Positions 26,601-34,829 of a stretch of 64,000 bases of DNA are shown here, in pieces (the stretch's first letter is position 1; the number at the start of each line of letters is the position of its first letter). The stretch spans positions 1 through 64,000 of the forward strand of contig CAZUIM010000006.1 in the NCBI GenBank assembly GCA_964620325.1, given 5' to 3'. The notes below the pieces were generated by a model. It made no database searches and was not told the DNA's origin. It worked only from the letters and a program-made list of their open reading frames with translations. Position numbers and translations under genes: made by a program. The stretch comes from CAZMYM01 sp964620325. Lineage in GTDB: Bacteria; Bipolaricaulota; Bipolaricaulia; UBA7950; UBA9294.

Positions 26601-26981
26601 AAGTTCTTGCAGTGGCTGATCGGCTACGGGATCGGTGGCGGTGGAGGCGGTGCGCTGCTCGGCGGCGGAGGCGGCGGGAGCGTGAGCGCCGACGGTCTGT
26701 CGGTCTTCGTGGTCGGCGAACTGGTTCCGCTGGAGCTTGAGCTCTTCCATCCGATCAGCGGCGAGCCGGTCACAGACGCGACCGTCAGTTACACGGTGAC
26801 GCGAACGACCGACGACGGAGCGGCCGAAGTGGTGGCGTTCGGCGTGTTGAGCTACGACGGGGACGTCGCGGCGTACACGTGCGACTTCGACACGACGGGA
26901 CTCGAGCCTGGCGTCTACGATATCTACGTCGGCACGGGGGACGGGAAGAGCCAGCACTTCCAGATCGAGATCGTGGAGTAG
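23673..26981 (+). CDS. exported alpha/alpha-toroid plus beta-helix surface protein
   Basis: 1,102-residue protein. Signal peptide about residues 1-33 (MRGRLAMVGAVLLVLACC core). Residues about 34-345 contain prenyltransferase/squalene-cyclase-type toroid repeats (DWLASQQDAAGWFPW, FIRSLQQADGQF). From about 349 (PTVYVDDDFAGLG) a DUF1565-type right-handed beta-helix runs to about 740, with coils such as YNHVYDTGGDGINIG and an end cap NWWGAASGASH. A second strand-rich stretch follows. A glycine-rich hinge (about 985-1006) leads to a C-terminal Ig-like domain ending GVYDIYVGTGDGKSQHF. ATG at 23673 follows AAGGAGG. Likely a surface or extracellular structural/adhesive protein under c-di-GMP control. 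Codon choice seems to change near 25.9 kb. Confidence 0.75.
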   Translation: MNCMRGRLAMVGAVLLVLACCGVAGMAGSTADAADWLASQQDAAGWFPWTPGGGATTNTQGPSGLGILSAYLHTKTSGYLLSATDNGDYMLDPMWVSLSVYTDGDPRFATHDPLFMESLTVAMGDLQYADFVQANFWDKLAAGTYGESNDLDAAGFGAAVVNGRNGQGIVELSPWDLSATAIAAHLAGEYATRDALMGAVLDGLAATTSAGGFDVIGLAGAVWASAMTGIDLDPATGVYAGADSTADLAATLAGFTLDSDDGAWLCDSTVDASDDSNADTQTTAFAIAALNAFDRATYVRQIARGVTFIRSLQQADGQFLCYPGAPLDDTGSVEVNAEAISAIVYAAPPTVYVDDDFAGLGLGDDPAGDGVAFGYDAFDTIQDGVDGVAGSTVNVAPGIYTPAARITIDNVGLLLVGPQAGIDPRPSAGTTRIPGDASSEAIIDGGGMSTILYIDADDVLIEGLEIRNGSGDLITSPSSTTQYRPVVRYNIIHGSSGDEGIQLKNVVDAVIEYNHVYDTGGDGINIGYDSVGGTIQYNEVHDIDSPDGAIYVYGTPNVTIKGNVVYNVHNNDGIKLGSKNGADAGQAGGLIQQNIVYDTAQDGIAIYMSHVDVEGNEVSGSSSENGAIYLAWAITDVSLIGNVVHDNTLDPGKRGTPAGILIGTAVDAADITIHYNSISGNAPFGLTNLTGMDVDAALNWWGAASGASHASNPAGTGDAVSDNVIYSPWLGTNPDGDAGTIGVQVTAPMLIVVDDVGPEPETANGNRGYMNQAIFGSNELPYVDTIEVRHGTYDASEPITDGVEIVSEVGSAAHTTLTGPITIDAPEVLLGRIRQGFTVTGPITVGTGVDATTIHINWNDLYDLVTNNGDGMLDATFNYWGEDGPDTVGLVNVNPLLPESSDTIVGYMDGHRMNAAEAIAFSHYLKAGYSVREALIAMQFSSTFGGFSMEELDELIDEYGAGAVRLALNMSGGDWDKFLQWLIGYGIGGGGGGALLGGGGGGSVSADGLSVFVVGELVPLELELFHPISGEPVTDATVSYTVTRTTDDGAAEVVAFGVLSYDGDVAAYTCDFDTTGLEPGVYDIYVGTGDGKSQHFQIEIVE

Positions 26982-27062
26982 CGGAGCGGGTACGAAGCTC
27001 GCGACACGACCGAGAGAGCGGCGGGCAGATCGTCCGTCGCTCTCTCACGGAAGGGGGCAACG

Positions 27063-27899
27063 ATGAGGCGGGTCGCCCTGGTGCTGTTGCTGGTCGCGGT
27101 TGTGGGTTGGGCTACAAGCGGGCGAGAGATTGCGTTTCCGGGCGGACGGTTAACGATCGTTTGGGAGGATGCGGGCGTTCTTCTCGTTCGGATTCGTCTC
27201 GATCAGCCGGCCGAGGCGGACGGTACGAAGACTTGGGTCCTGACCGATCTTGCGCACCGCTTCGCCGACGGCGTCTTCGCGTGGCAGGTACACGTTAGCG
27301 AGGATCACCAGAGCGCGTTGGTGATCCCGAACGATTTTCTGATGGTCTCCAAGTTTACGCTGGATCAGCTCGGAATCGGAATCGCCGCCCACGAACCGGG
27401 CCTGTCATTGGAACTGCGGATTCCCTGCGAGGATCCGATCCCGAATCTCGCCGCTCCGGGCGACTTGCTGGAGATTCACGCCCTGTGGCGTCAGATGGCT
27501 CCGATCGTGACGATCGAGGTTCCGCCTTATCAAGCGGGGATTGCGGTCGGTGGTGCGGGAGGTGGATTGGGGACCGCCGAGCTGCCATCGACCGTGCCGC
27601 TTCCGGCGGGGACGACATACACGATCGGGGAGACGATCCACCATCGGTTCGTCGTGATCGATCCCGAGACGGGGGCGCCGGACGGCGCAGCGACTGCGAG
27701 CTGTTCTCTGATCCAGATCGAGGACGGAACGAGGAACTTCCGAAGGTACTTCGTCATTCCGAAAGACCTCGAAACGGCGGTGTTCGAACTCGAGATCGAC
27801 ACGGGCAATCTCGGTGCCGGAACCTACGATCTGTACGTCTGGACGTCGGCAGACGGAGGGACGTCCTTCCAAGGTCGGCTCGTTCTGAAGGAACCATGA
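27063..27899 (+). CDS. exported protein with a shared C-terminal domain
   Basis: 278-residue secreted protein. Signal peptide about residues 1-20 (RRVALVLLLVAVVGWATS). The C-terminal 95 residues resemble the last domain of the preceding giant protein: YTIGETIHHRF.. aligns with the VGELVPLELE region, and GAGTYDLYVWTSADG with GVYDIYVGTGDG; both are preceded by a glycine-rich segment. This suggests a common anchoring or assembly module. The 81-nt gap with AAGGGGG-type binding site suggests the same operon. Function unknown. Confidence 0.7.
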   Translation: MRRVALVLLLVAVVGWATSGREIAFPGGRLTIVWEDAGVLLVRIRLDQPAEADGTKTWVLTDLAHRFADGVFAWQVHVSEDHQSALVIPNDFLMVSKFTLDQLGIGIAAHEPGLSLELRIPCEDPIPNLAAPGDLLEIHALWRQMAPIVTIEVPPYQAGIAVGGAGGGLGTAELPSTVPLPAGTTYTIGETIHHRFVVIDPETGAPDGAATASCSLIQIEDGTRNFRRYFVIPKDLETAVFELEIDTGNLGAGTYDLYVWTSADGGTSFQGRLVLKEP

Positions 27900-27930
27900 G
27901 GGACCTGCACGGGAGCTTCGGCAAACGACG

Positions 27931-28539
27931 TTAGATCGGAGTGCGGGCGTAATCCTGCGCAGCGAGGTTCGGATCGGGAGGACAGAAGATGACGACCGCC
28001 CGGGTGGCGGGGGTCAGCGGCGTCGCAGCATGCGGCCGCCCGGCGGGGATTCGGTGGATTTGCCCTTCTTCGAGGAGGGTTTCATGTTCCTCCATGCTGA
28101 AGAGGACCCGGCCTGTGATGACGAGGAGATACTCGTCGCTGGCATCGTGGCAGTGAAGGGGGAGCGGCTCTCGCTTCGCGTCCGTCGCCCATGCGTCGAC
28201 GATCTGATACGGAAACTCCCGACCTGCCTGCGCGACCTTGACTTCCCAGCTTCCGGAGACGAACGTCCCCCGCGTCGTCGCTTTCAGGACTTCGTCGACC
28301 TGGCGATGAAACGAATCCAGTTCTCGAACGACCTCGTCCCGAGCTCGCCGGTAATCCTCGACGGAGATCTTGCCCTGGCTGACGAGCTTCTTCGCGATCT
28401 CATCAGAGAGAGCGGGATGATTGAGGACCGATCGAAGGATCGCGTTGCCGATCTCGCGGAGGGTCATTCCGCGCTGGCGTTTCCTCGATTTCAGCCGCTC
28501 GTGCACATCCGGATCGAGCACGAGGTGTTTCTGCGACAT
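27931..28539 (-). CDS. ribbon-helix-helix/cupin fusion protein
   Basis: 202-residue protein. The N-terminus (HLVLDPDVHERLKSRKRQRG, MTLREIGNAILRSVL) resembles a ribbon-helix-helix DNA-binding segment, followed by a helical linker. The C-terminal half is a single cupin with motif 1 HCHDASDEYLLVITGRV and motif 2 GQIHRIPAGRPHAATP, which carry the expected His/Glu/His metal ligands. ATG at 28539 has GGGAGGG upstream; the longer frame is rejected. A one-component metal- or ligand-sensing repressor is a reasonable inference. Confidence 0.68.
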   Translation of the reverse strand: MSQKHLVLDPDVHERLKSRKRQRGMTLREIGNAILRSVLNHPALSDEIAKKLVSQGKISVEDYRRARDEVVRELDSFHRQVDEVLKATTRGTFVSGSWEVKVAQAGREFPYQIVDAWATDAKREPLPLHCHDASDEYLLVITGRVLFSMEEHETLLEEGQIHRIPAGRPHAATPLTPATRAVVIFCPPDPNLAAQDYARTPI

Positions 28540-28943
28540 CGCCCTCCCGTGTTCGTCCACAAGCGGGCTCGAGCACCGACCAGACAGCCTATCGGCCGCC
28601 CCCTGACTCCGCCCGGACCCGAGGCTCCGCATTGCCGAGACGTTCACCCCGGTTGTCGCTTTGGATCCCACGTTTCCGTTCGGAGGAACTCCGCGACCGG
28701 AGGAAGACTATCCCAGGCAATCCAGTCTACAATGGCCATTGGCTTCTGACAAGGGGTTCTGATGTAGGGAGTTCCAACGAGTCTCAGGGGATTCGATCAC
28801 GCCGCCCCCGCCCAGGCGCAGAACCGCTCGACGACCGACCTCACCGACCCGCGATTCGACCGACCGACTCGGCCGATCGAAAAGGACGGCCGAACAGCGT
28901 CGGTTTCGCTCGGATACACTCGGCAGCGTGTGGGAGGTACACG
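28540..28943. other. divergent intergenic region, no gene supported
   Basis: Separates the minus-strand cupin gene from the plus-strand CYTH gene. Visible: a perfect 10-nt palindrome AATGGCCATT (28732-28741), and TACACT at 28916-28921 that could be the -10 box for the CYTH operon. No coding frame has support. Confidence 0.4.
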
Positions 28944-29462
28944 ATGCCGCGGAACGTGGAAATCAAGGCTCGAGTTCGAGATGTCGAGGCCGTTCGGACA
29001 CGGGTCGAGGGGTTGACTGCCACGCCGCCGTCGATCCTCGATCAAGAAGACGTCTTCTTCCGGTCGCCGCGAGGGCGGGTCAAACTCCGCAGTTTCCCCG
29101 ACGGGCGGGGCGAGTTGATCGCCTACAGCCGATCGAACGACGCCGGGCCGACGTTGTCGCAATACCGAATCCATGAAACGGAGAATCCGGCGGGGCTGAG
29201 GAGCTTCCTCGCCGACGTACTCGGAGTTCGAGGGACCGTTCGGAAACGACGCCACCTGTATCGGATCGGACAGACGAGGGTTCATCTCGACGCGGTGGAG
29301 GGACTTGGCACCTTCCTCGAGCTCGAAGTGGTCCTGACCGACGGGCAGACCGAGGAGAGTGGAGCGGCGATCGTGGATGAGATCCTCGCCGACCTCGAGA
29401 TTCCACCGGAAGACTTGATCGATCGTGCGTACATCGACCTGGTGGAGGAGACGACCGAATGA
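28944..29462 (+). CDS. CYTH-domain protein (class IV adenylate cyclase / thiamine triphosphatase fold)
   Basis: 172-residue triphosphate tunnel enzyme. It starts with NVEIKARV, the position of the family ExExK motif (here only E-x-K is kept), then the beta strands DVFFRSPRGRVKLR, ELIAYSR, RRHLYRI, VHLDAVEGLGTFLELEVV and a C-terminal DLIDRAYIDL. These supply the basic and acidic residues lining the tunnel. Likely substrate is a triphosphate (ATP, thiamine triphosphate or inorganic). ATG follows GGGAGG. The gene overlaps the next by 4 nt. Confidence 0.85.
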   Translation: MPRNVEIKARVRDVEAVRTRVEGLTATPPSILDQEDVFFRSPRGRVKLRSFPDGRGELIAYSRSNDAGPTLSQYRIHETENPAGLRSFLADVLGVRGTVRKRRHLYRIGQTRVHLDAVEGLGTFLELEVVLTDGQTEESGAAIVDEILADLEIPPEDLIDRAYIDLVEETTE

Positions 29463-30445
29463 GCCTGCGCGTCTTCTCTGAGGTCGCCGAGTTCCTGTCG
29501 GTCGTTGAGGCGACCCTGTTGAGAAACGAGGCGGAGAACTCGCTTCTGCTCGGGGTGATGCTTCGCCTTCTGGAGGGCAATCCGTACGGGACCGAACCGC
29601 CCTTCCTCGCCTGTGTCGAGGACGAAGGCGAAGTCGCCGCGGTCGCCGTACGAACGCCTCCGCACAATCTACTGATACGCGAGGAGGGCGACGGGCTCGA
29701 AACGCTGGAGTTCATCGCTCGTCGCCTCGCCGAGGACGGCGTGCGTCTTCCGGGTGTTCACGCCGCGCCTTCGAGTGCCGCGTCGTTCGCCCGGATCTGG
29801 GAGCACATGACCGGCGCGAAAAGCGAGATCGCGATGGAACAGCGGCTCTATCGATTGACCGAGGTCGAACCTCCGGTCGGTGTTCCCGGGCGCTTTCGGC
29901 TCGCTGAGCCCGCCGACCGCGATCTGCTGATCGAATGGGTCGCCTCGTTCGTCGACGAGGCGATCGGTGGGGCTCCTCACGGACGTCCGGACGCGATGGT
30001 CGACCGACGCACGGAAGCTGGTTCGCTTGCCGTTTGGGACGACGGTGGGCCCGTTTCGATCGCCAGCTGTGGCCGACCGACGCCGAGTGGGATCTCGATC
30101 AGCCTCGTTTACACGCCACCGGGGCGACGGGGAAACGGCTACGCCGCGGCCTGCGTCGCAGCACTGAGTCAACGTCAGCTCGACGCGGGAAGGCGCTACT
30201 GCACTCTGTTTGCCGATTTGGCGAATCGGACGTCGAACGCGCTCTACCGACGGGTCGGCTATCGGCCGCTCGCCGACTTTCTCGACATCCGTTTCATCGA
30301 TGGCTCGACGGCGCCCTCTTGTCCGAGCGAGGGGGCGGACCTAGACTCCTTGGAGACCGGGGATCGTGACGGGGTCCGTGAACGCCCGATGCTGGGTGCC
30401 CGGGATCGACGGAGAGAGAACGAGACGGAGGGACGATGGTACTGA
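29459..30445 (+). CDS. GNAT-family N-acetyltransferase
   Basis: 328-residue protein. The C-terminal half has the GNAT acetyl-CoA loop VYTPPGRRGNGYAAACV and the following LFADLANRTSNALYRRVGY. The N-terminal half is a degenerate GNAT-like or regulatory domain. The last 45 residues are a hydrophilic tail that runs into the pyruvate kinase start (10-nt overlap). ATGA overlap with the CYTH gene. Substrate unknown. Confidence 0.78.
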   Translation: MSLRVFSEVAEFLSVVEATLLRNEAENSLLLGVMLRLLEGNPYGTEPPFLACVEDEGEVAAVAVRTPPHNLLIREEGDGLETLEFIARRLAEDGVRLPGVHAAPSSAASFARIWEHMTGAKSEIAMEQRLYRLTEVEPPVGVPGRFRLAEPADRDLLIEWVASFVDEAIGGAPHGRPDAMVDRRTEAGSLAVWDDGGPVSIASCGRPTPSGISISLVYTPPGRRGNGYAAACVAALSQRQLDAGRRYCTLFADLANRTSNALYRRVGYRPLADFLDIRFIDGSTAPSCPSEGADLDSLETGDRDGVRERPMLGARDRRRENETEGRWY

Positions 30446-31881
30446 GCGCGCACGAGACGAGGACGAAGATCGTCTGCACGATCGGCCCCGCGTCGTCCGA
30501 TCCGGCGGTGTTGCGTGCGTTGATACGCGAAGGGATGGACGTCGCGAGGATCAACTTCTCCCACGGAACGTGGGACGAGCACGCCGAGACGATCGATCGC
30601 ATCCGACAGGCGGCCGAGGCGGAGCGAGCGACGGTCGCCGTGCTCGCCGATCTGCAGGGCCCGAAGTTCCGAATCGGATGCCTCGATGCCCCCGTCGACG
30701 TCGAACCCGGCGACTGGATCGCCCTGACGACGGAGCCGGCCGACGGTTCGCACCACGTCCTCCCGGTCCCGCACGCCGGGTTGATCTCCGGGGCGACCGT
30801 CGGAGGACACTGGTTGTTCGACGACGGGGCGGTGGAGGCGATTGTCCGTGAGGTTCGACCGAAGACCGTCATCGTCCAGGTCGTGGTCGGAGGCCGGCTG
30901 GCCTCTCGGAAGGGGATCCATGCTCCGGGAGGGACGGAACGGGTCGTTGCGTTGACCGAGAAGGATCGCCGAGACGCGCAGTTCGCCGTCTCTCATGCCG
31001 TCGACTTCGTCGCTCTCTCGTTCGTTCAGTCGGGGGAGGATCTTCGTGCGCTGAGATCCCTTCTCGAGGAGACGCCGGGCGGAGGACAGACGGCGATCGT
31101 CGCAAAGATCGAGAAGCGCGAGGCGTGTGACGCGCTCGACGAGATCCTGATCGCGACTGACGCGGTGATGGTGGCGCGCGGAGATCTCGGGCTCGAGGTT
31201 CCGCCGCAGGAGGTGCCGATCCTCCAGAAGGAGATCATCCGTCGATGCAATCGGTCGGGGATCCCGGTCATCACCGCCACGCAGATGCTCCAATCGATGG
31301 TCGAATCGCCGCGACCGACGCGGGCGGAGACGAGCGATGTCGCCAACGCGATCCTGGACGGAACCGACGCCGTGATGCTCTCAGGTGAGACGGCCATCGG
31401 TCGCTACCCGGTGGAGGCGGTGGCGATGATGCGGGAGATCTCGGTGATGGCCGAAGCCAGGATGCGTCCCGTCCCCGAACAAGCATCACTCTCCCTCTCT
31501 GACGACCCTATCTCGATCTCGGATGCGGTCAGTGAGGCGACGGCGCGCGTGGCCGCGTTCGTTCGAGCGCGGATGATCGTGAGTGTGACGGCGTCCGGGT
31601 ACACAGCGCGGCGCGTTGCCCGTGAACGTCCGAACCGGCCGATCGTCGCCCTGACGGCGGACGGGCAGGTTCTCCGTCAACTTGCTCTCGTCTGGGGGGT
31701 GGCTCCGCTTCCGATCCCTCCGTACGAAGGCGCCGACGAGATGCTCGAGGTCGTCTCGGTCGCTCTGCTCGACGCGGGATACGTGCGAGAAGGTGACCGA
31801 GTCGTCGTCACGGCCGGACTGCCGTCCGGGGGACGCGGAACGACGAATCTGCTGAAGGTGCATTGCATCGAAGAGCGTTGA
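30436..31881 (+). CDS. pyk: pyruvate kinase
   Basis: 481-residue glycolytic enzyme converting phosphoenolpyruvate and ADP to pyruvate and ATP. Key features: RTKIVCTIGPAS, RINFSHGTWDEH, LQGPKFRIG, the catalytic IVAKIEKREA with the active-site lysine, and MVARGDLGLEVP, ITATQMLQSMVESPRPTRAE and MLSGETAIG. The C-terminal allosteric domain is complete. Third gene of the CYTH-GNAT-pyk operon. A 7-bp hairpin (CGTTGAG 31876-31882 / CTCAACG 31886-31892) spans its stop codon without a T-tract. Confidence 0.96.
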   Translation: MVLSAHETRTKIVCTIGPASSDPAVLRALIREGMDVARINFSHGTWDEHAETIDRIRQAAEAERATVAVLADLQGPKFRIGCLDAPVDVEPGDWIALTTEPADGSHHVLPVPHAGLISGATVGGHWLFDDGAVEAIVREVRPKTVIVQVVVGGRLASRKGIHAPGGTERVVALTEKDRRDAQFAVSHAVDFVALSFVQSGEDLRALRSLLEETPGGGQTAIVAKIEKREACDALDEILIATDAVMVARGDLGLEVPPQEVPILQKEIIRRCNRSGIPVITATQMLQSMVESPRPTRAETSDVANAILDGTDAVMLSGETAIGRYPVEAVAMMREISVMAEARMRPVPEQASLSLSDDPISISDAVSEATARVAAFVRARMIVSVTASGYTARRVARERPNRPIVALTADGQVLRQLALVWGVAPLPIPPYEGADEMLEVVSVALLDAGYVREGDRVVVTAGLPSGGRGTTNLLKVHCIEER

Positions 31882-31919
31882 GTCGCTCAACGTGACCTCT
31901 CTGCGGATCGTCCCCGGCA

Positions 31920-32171
31920 TCAACCTCGGCGTTCGATTGGGGAGGATGCCCACGACGGGGGGATAGAAGAGACCGAGTGTCTCTTGGCAGCGAATCTCTC
32001 GAAGCTCCTCGCCTCCGGCAGTCGGGAGGATCGCTCTGCGATCACGGTGACCGTGACGGGGAGGGCGTACGGGCCGAGGACGTCGCTTCTCAGGAGGGAA
32101 GGTCTTCCGAACGCTGCTGCAACGACAGGGAGCGCCGTCATCAAGACGAAGACTCCCATCCGTACACGCAA
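31920..32171 (-). CDS. possible small exported protein
   Basis: 83-residue frame from a TTG at 32171, 9 nt after AAGGAGG. The N-terminus (RVRMGVFVLMTALPVVAAA) looks like a Sec signal peptide, followed by a short polar mature part. No family is recognised; the antisense frame is equally open, so this is tentative. Confidence 0.35.
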   Translation of the reverse strand: MRVRMGVFVLMTALPVVAAAFGRPSLLRSDVLGPYALPVTVTVIAERSSRLPEARSFERFAAKRHSVSSIPPSWASSPIERRG

Positions 32172-32221
32172 GAGGTAAGCCCTCCTTCGACGCCGCGTCC
32201 CGAAGTGAACCACACCCTGCT

Positions 32222-32249
32222 CTGCAGTGCAAAACGCCTTGCACCGCAG
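32222..32249. repeat. imperfect inverted repeat
   Basis: CTGC-A-GTGCAA / TTGCAC-C-GCAG with a 6-nt loop: 10 paired positions and one mismatch. It lies just upstream of the putative small exported gene at 32171 and contains TTGCAC, a possible -35 box on the minus strand. It could be an operator. Confidence 0.45.
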
Positions 32250-32445
32250 CCCGGAGACACGATTCGTCGAGTGCCGGACTCATTGCGGCTCGGTGAGGTG
32301 TGGTTGATCCCCTCTGCGAATTCCGAGACGATCTCTCGGTGCTTCCGGATCTCATCCGGCATGTGGCGGCGACGAGACTGAACGGCGCGGCTCGACAGAA
32401 CGACCGACCGGGCAGGTCACGCAACGTCGAAGAGGAGGAATCATC

Positions 32446-34086
32446 GTGGGCAATTCGCAGCACTTCTACGAGCGCGCGAAGGTCTGGCTCGATCGGTTGA
32501 TGGAGATGAACCCGGGCGCGGCGACGCAATTGGGCGATCATCGGTTCGACGACCGCCTCGGCGACTTCACGGTCGCCGCACAGAACGCACAGAACGAGCA
32601 GATTCGTGCGATGCAGGGCGAGCTAGATTCGATGGAGACGACCGATTGGCCCAACGGCGCGCAAGTCGATCACAGGCTGATGGTGCAGATCTTCAAGCGG
32701 TTCGTTCGCGAGCATGAGCGACAGCGCAGCCATCTGCGGAATCCAGGGCACTACCTGGACGCAACGACCGGCGGCGTGATGCTTCTGCTGATGAAGGAGT
32801 TTGCTCCCCTCCCCGAGCGGTTGAAGTCGGTCCTCGCGCGGGCACGAGAGGTTCCGCGGGTTCTGGACGAAGCGAGAGACGCGCTCGTTGTGAACGAAGT
32901 CCCTCGAGTCTGGGTCGAGACGGCGATCGAACAGGGACGGACGGCCCCGATGCTCTTCACGATGCTCCTTCCGCGTCTCGCACGACAGGCCGCCCCCGAT
33001 CTGGCCGACGAGATGAACGAGGCCGCAGCGGCCGCCGGAAAGGCGATCGAGGAGTACGTCGCGTTTCTGAACGACGAGGTTCTCACGGTGGCCGATGCGG
33101 AGTTCGCCGTCGGGCGAGAGCTGTTCGACGAGATGCTCCGCGAGGACCACATGGTCGACTACGACGCCAACGAACTGATCGAAACCGGCTGGGAGCAGTT
33201 CGAGTCGACCAAGCGGCAGATGGAGATCGTCGCCGAGGAGATCGATCCGACGAAGTCGGTCGAGCAGATCTTGGAGGAGGCGAAGGGGGATCATCCGACG
33301 GCGGAGGGACTCCTGCAAGCGTACGAGGCCGCGATGGCCGGCGCGAAGCAGTACGTGATCGATCACAAGATCGTCACGATCCCCGAGGGGGAGTCTCTCA
33401 AGATCATCGAGACGCCGGTCTACCTGCGCCCGATCATCCCGTACGCGGCGTACATGCAGCCCGGCATCTTCGAGGAGAGGCAGGACGGGATCTTCGTGGT
33501 AACCCCGGTCGACCCGGAGGCGCCGGCCGAACAGCAGGAGGAGAAGCTGCGAGGTCACTTCAACGTCAAGCTACCGGTCGTTGCCCTTCACGAGGCCTAT
33601 CCGGGCCATCACCTGCAGCTCGTCTGGGCGAATCGGGCGGCGACGATCCCGCGGAAGCTGGGCTCGTTCCTGGCGACGCTGTTCATCGAGGGATGGGCCT
33701 TCTACTGCGAAGAGCTGATGGAGCAGCTCGGCTGGATCGCCAAGCCGATTCAGAGACTCGGCCGACTTCACGACCAGTTGTGGCGCGCCGGCCGAATCAT
33801 TCTCGATGTCTCCCTTCACACCCGTGGAATGACGGTGCAGGAGGGGATCGACTTCATGGTCGAGAAGGTCCAGCTTGAGCCGGCGAACGCGGTGGCCGAG
33901 GTTCGACGATACACCCAGTCGCCGACGCAGCCGCAGTCCTATCTGATGGGGAAACTTCAGATCCTCGATTTGGTCGAGGACTTCAAGCGAGCAAACCCGA
34001 ACGCGAGCCTCCGCGAGGTTCACGATCGGATGCTCGCGGAGGGGTCCCTCCCACCGCGCCTCATGCGGCAGGCGCTCGGTCTGTAG
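32446..34086 (+). CDS. DUF885-family metallopeptidase-like protein
   Basis: 546-residue, mostly helical protein of the DUF885 family, which resembles zinc carboxypeptidases of the M32/M2 fold. The metal motif HEAYPGHH (about residues 384-391) and the downstream EGWAFYCEELM, which would supply the third ligand, are intact. No signal peptide, so probably cytoplasmic. GTG start at 32446 after AGAGGAGG. The expected role is peptide hydrolysis; the substrate is not predictable. A GC-rich hairpin follows the stop. Confidence 0.88.
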   Translation: MGNSQHFYERAKVWLDRLMEMNPGAATQLGDHRFDDRLGDFTVAAQNAQNEQIRAMQGELDSMETTDWPNGAQVDHRLMVQIFKRFVREHERQRSHLRNPGHYLDATTGGVMLLLMKEFAPLPERLKSVLARAREVPRVLDEARDALVVNEVPRVWVETAIEQGRTAPMLFTMLLPRLARQAAPDLADEMNEAAAAAGKAIEEYVAFLNDEVLTVADAEFAVGRELFDEMLREDHMVDYDANELIETGWEQFESTKRQMEIVAEEIDPTKSVEQILEEAKGDHPTAEGLLQAYEAAMAGAKQYVIDHKIVTIPEGESLKIIETPVYLRPIIPYAAYMQPGIFEERQDGIFVVTPVDPEAPAEQQEEKLRGHFNVKLPVVALHEAYPGHHLQLVWANRAATIPRKLGSFLATLFIEGWAFYCEELMEQLGWIAKPIQRLGRLHDQLWRAGRIILDVSLHTRGMTVQEGIDFMVEKVQLEPANAVAEVRRYTQSPTQPQSYLMGKLQILDLVEDFKRANPNASLREVHDRMLAEGSLPPRLMRQALGL

Positions 34087-34097
34087 GAAGCGAACGC

Positions 34098-34124
34098 GAG
34101 GTGGCGGCCCTCATCCGCCGCCTC
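34098..34124 (+). terminator. GC-rich hairpin after the DUF885 gene
   Basis: 10-bp stem GAGGTGGCGG (34098-34107) / CCGCCGCCTC (34115-34124) with one G-T pair and a 7-nt loop, 12 nt after the stop. No T-tract follows, so termination may be weak. Confidence 0.5.
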
Positions 34125-34354
34125 GGTCGCGATGGATGTCACTCGCTAGGAGTCCCCTCGAGACGCGCTCTCACCTCAGTTCAATCACTCCTCCGGGCCC
34201 CGATGTTCCTTTCGGGGCCGTCGAACTCCTCGGCGCGGAGGCCCCACCGCCTCTCGTGGCTTCGTCGGCCGATCGATCGGCATGCGCGATTCCTTCCCCG
34301 CGAAGAGGCGGTATCCTTCAAGCGGCATCGAAACCGATCGAAGGGAGGCGCGTC

Positions 34355-34753
34355 GTGGCACAGAACGCCGAGACAAGGTGGATTGCAGCTTGCGGCCTCG
34401 ATTGCGGAGGCTGTTCGATCCGTCGACTTCCGTTCGACGAAGACGCGGCGGCGGAGTGCATCGCCTGGTACCGGAGAATGGGCTGGCTGACGCCGGACGA
34501 GGGGACGGCCGAAGCGATCGAGCGGAAGATGTACTGCCGGGGATGCAAGGGGGATCGAAGCGTCCATTGGAGCGTGAACGAGGACGGCGACGTCGATTGC
34601 TGGATCTTGGTCTGCTGCGTCGACGAGAAGGGGCTCGAGTTCTGCTCGGAGTGTTCCGAGTTCCCGTGTGATCGACTGGTCGAATGGTCGAAGGGGAGTG
34701 CGGACTATCGAGCGGCGTTCGACCGGCTCGGCGCGTTACGCGCCGGTCGATGA
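34355..34753 (+). CDS. DUF3795-family cysteine-rich protein
   Basis: 132-residue cytoplasmic protein with clustered cysteines: CGLDCGGC, CRGCKG, CWILVCC and FCSECSEFPC, the signature of DUF3795. They probably bind zinc or an Fe-S cluster. GTG at 34355 follows GGGAGG. Biochemical role of the family is unknown. Confidence 0.85.
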   Translation: MAQNAETRWIAACGLDCGGCSIRRLPFDEDAAAECIAWYRRMGWLTPDEGTAEAIERKMYCRGCKGDRSVHWSVNEDGDVDCWILVCCVDEKGLEFCSECSEFPCDRLVEWSKGSADYRAAFDRLGALRAGR

Positions 34754-34829
34754 TCGCCGCGAGGTCCGGTTGCGTCGACGTGACACCGCCCCTACCCTCG
34801 TGTCGTACGTGAGACGGAACGGAGGGAAG

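Noticed and set aside
25080..26957. 625-codon minus-strand frame
   Set aside because: Antisense to the exported beta-helix gene, with highly biased Asp/Val/Arg composition and no ribosome binding site.
34098..34124. Possible attachment site or REP element
   Set aside because: Single copy, directly after a stop codon; a simple hairpin near the 3' end of the transcript explains it.
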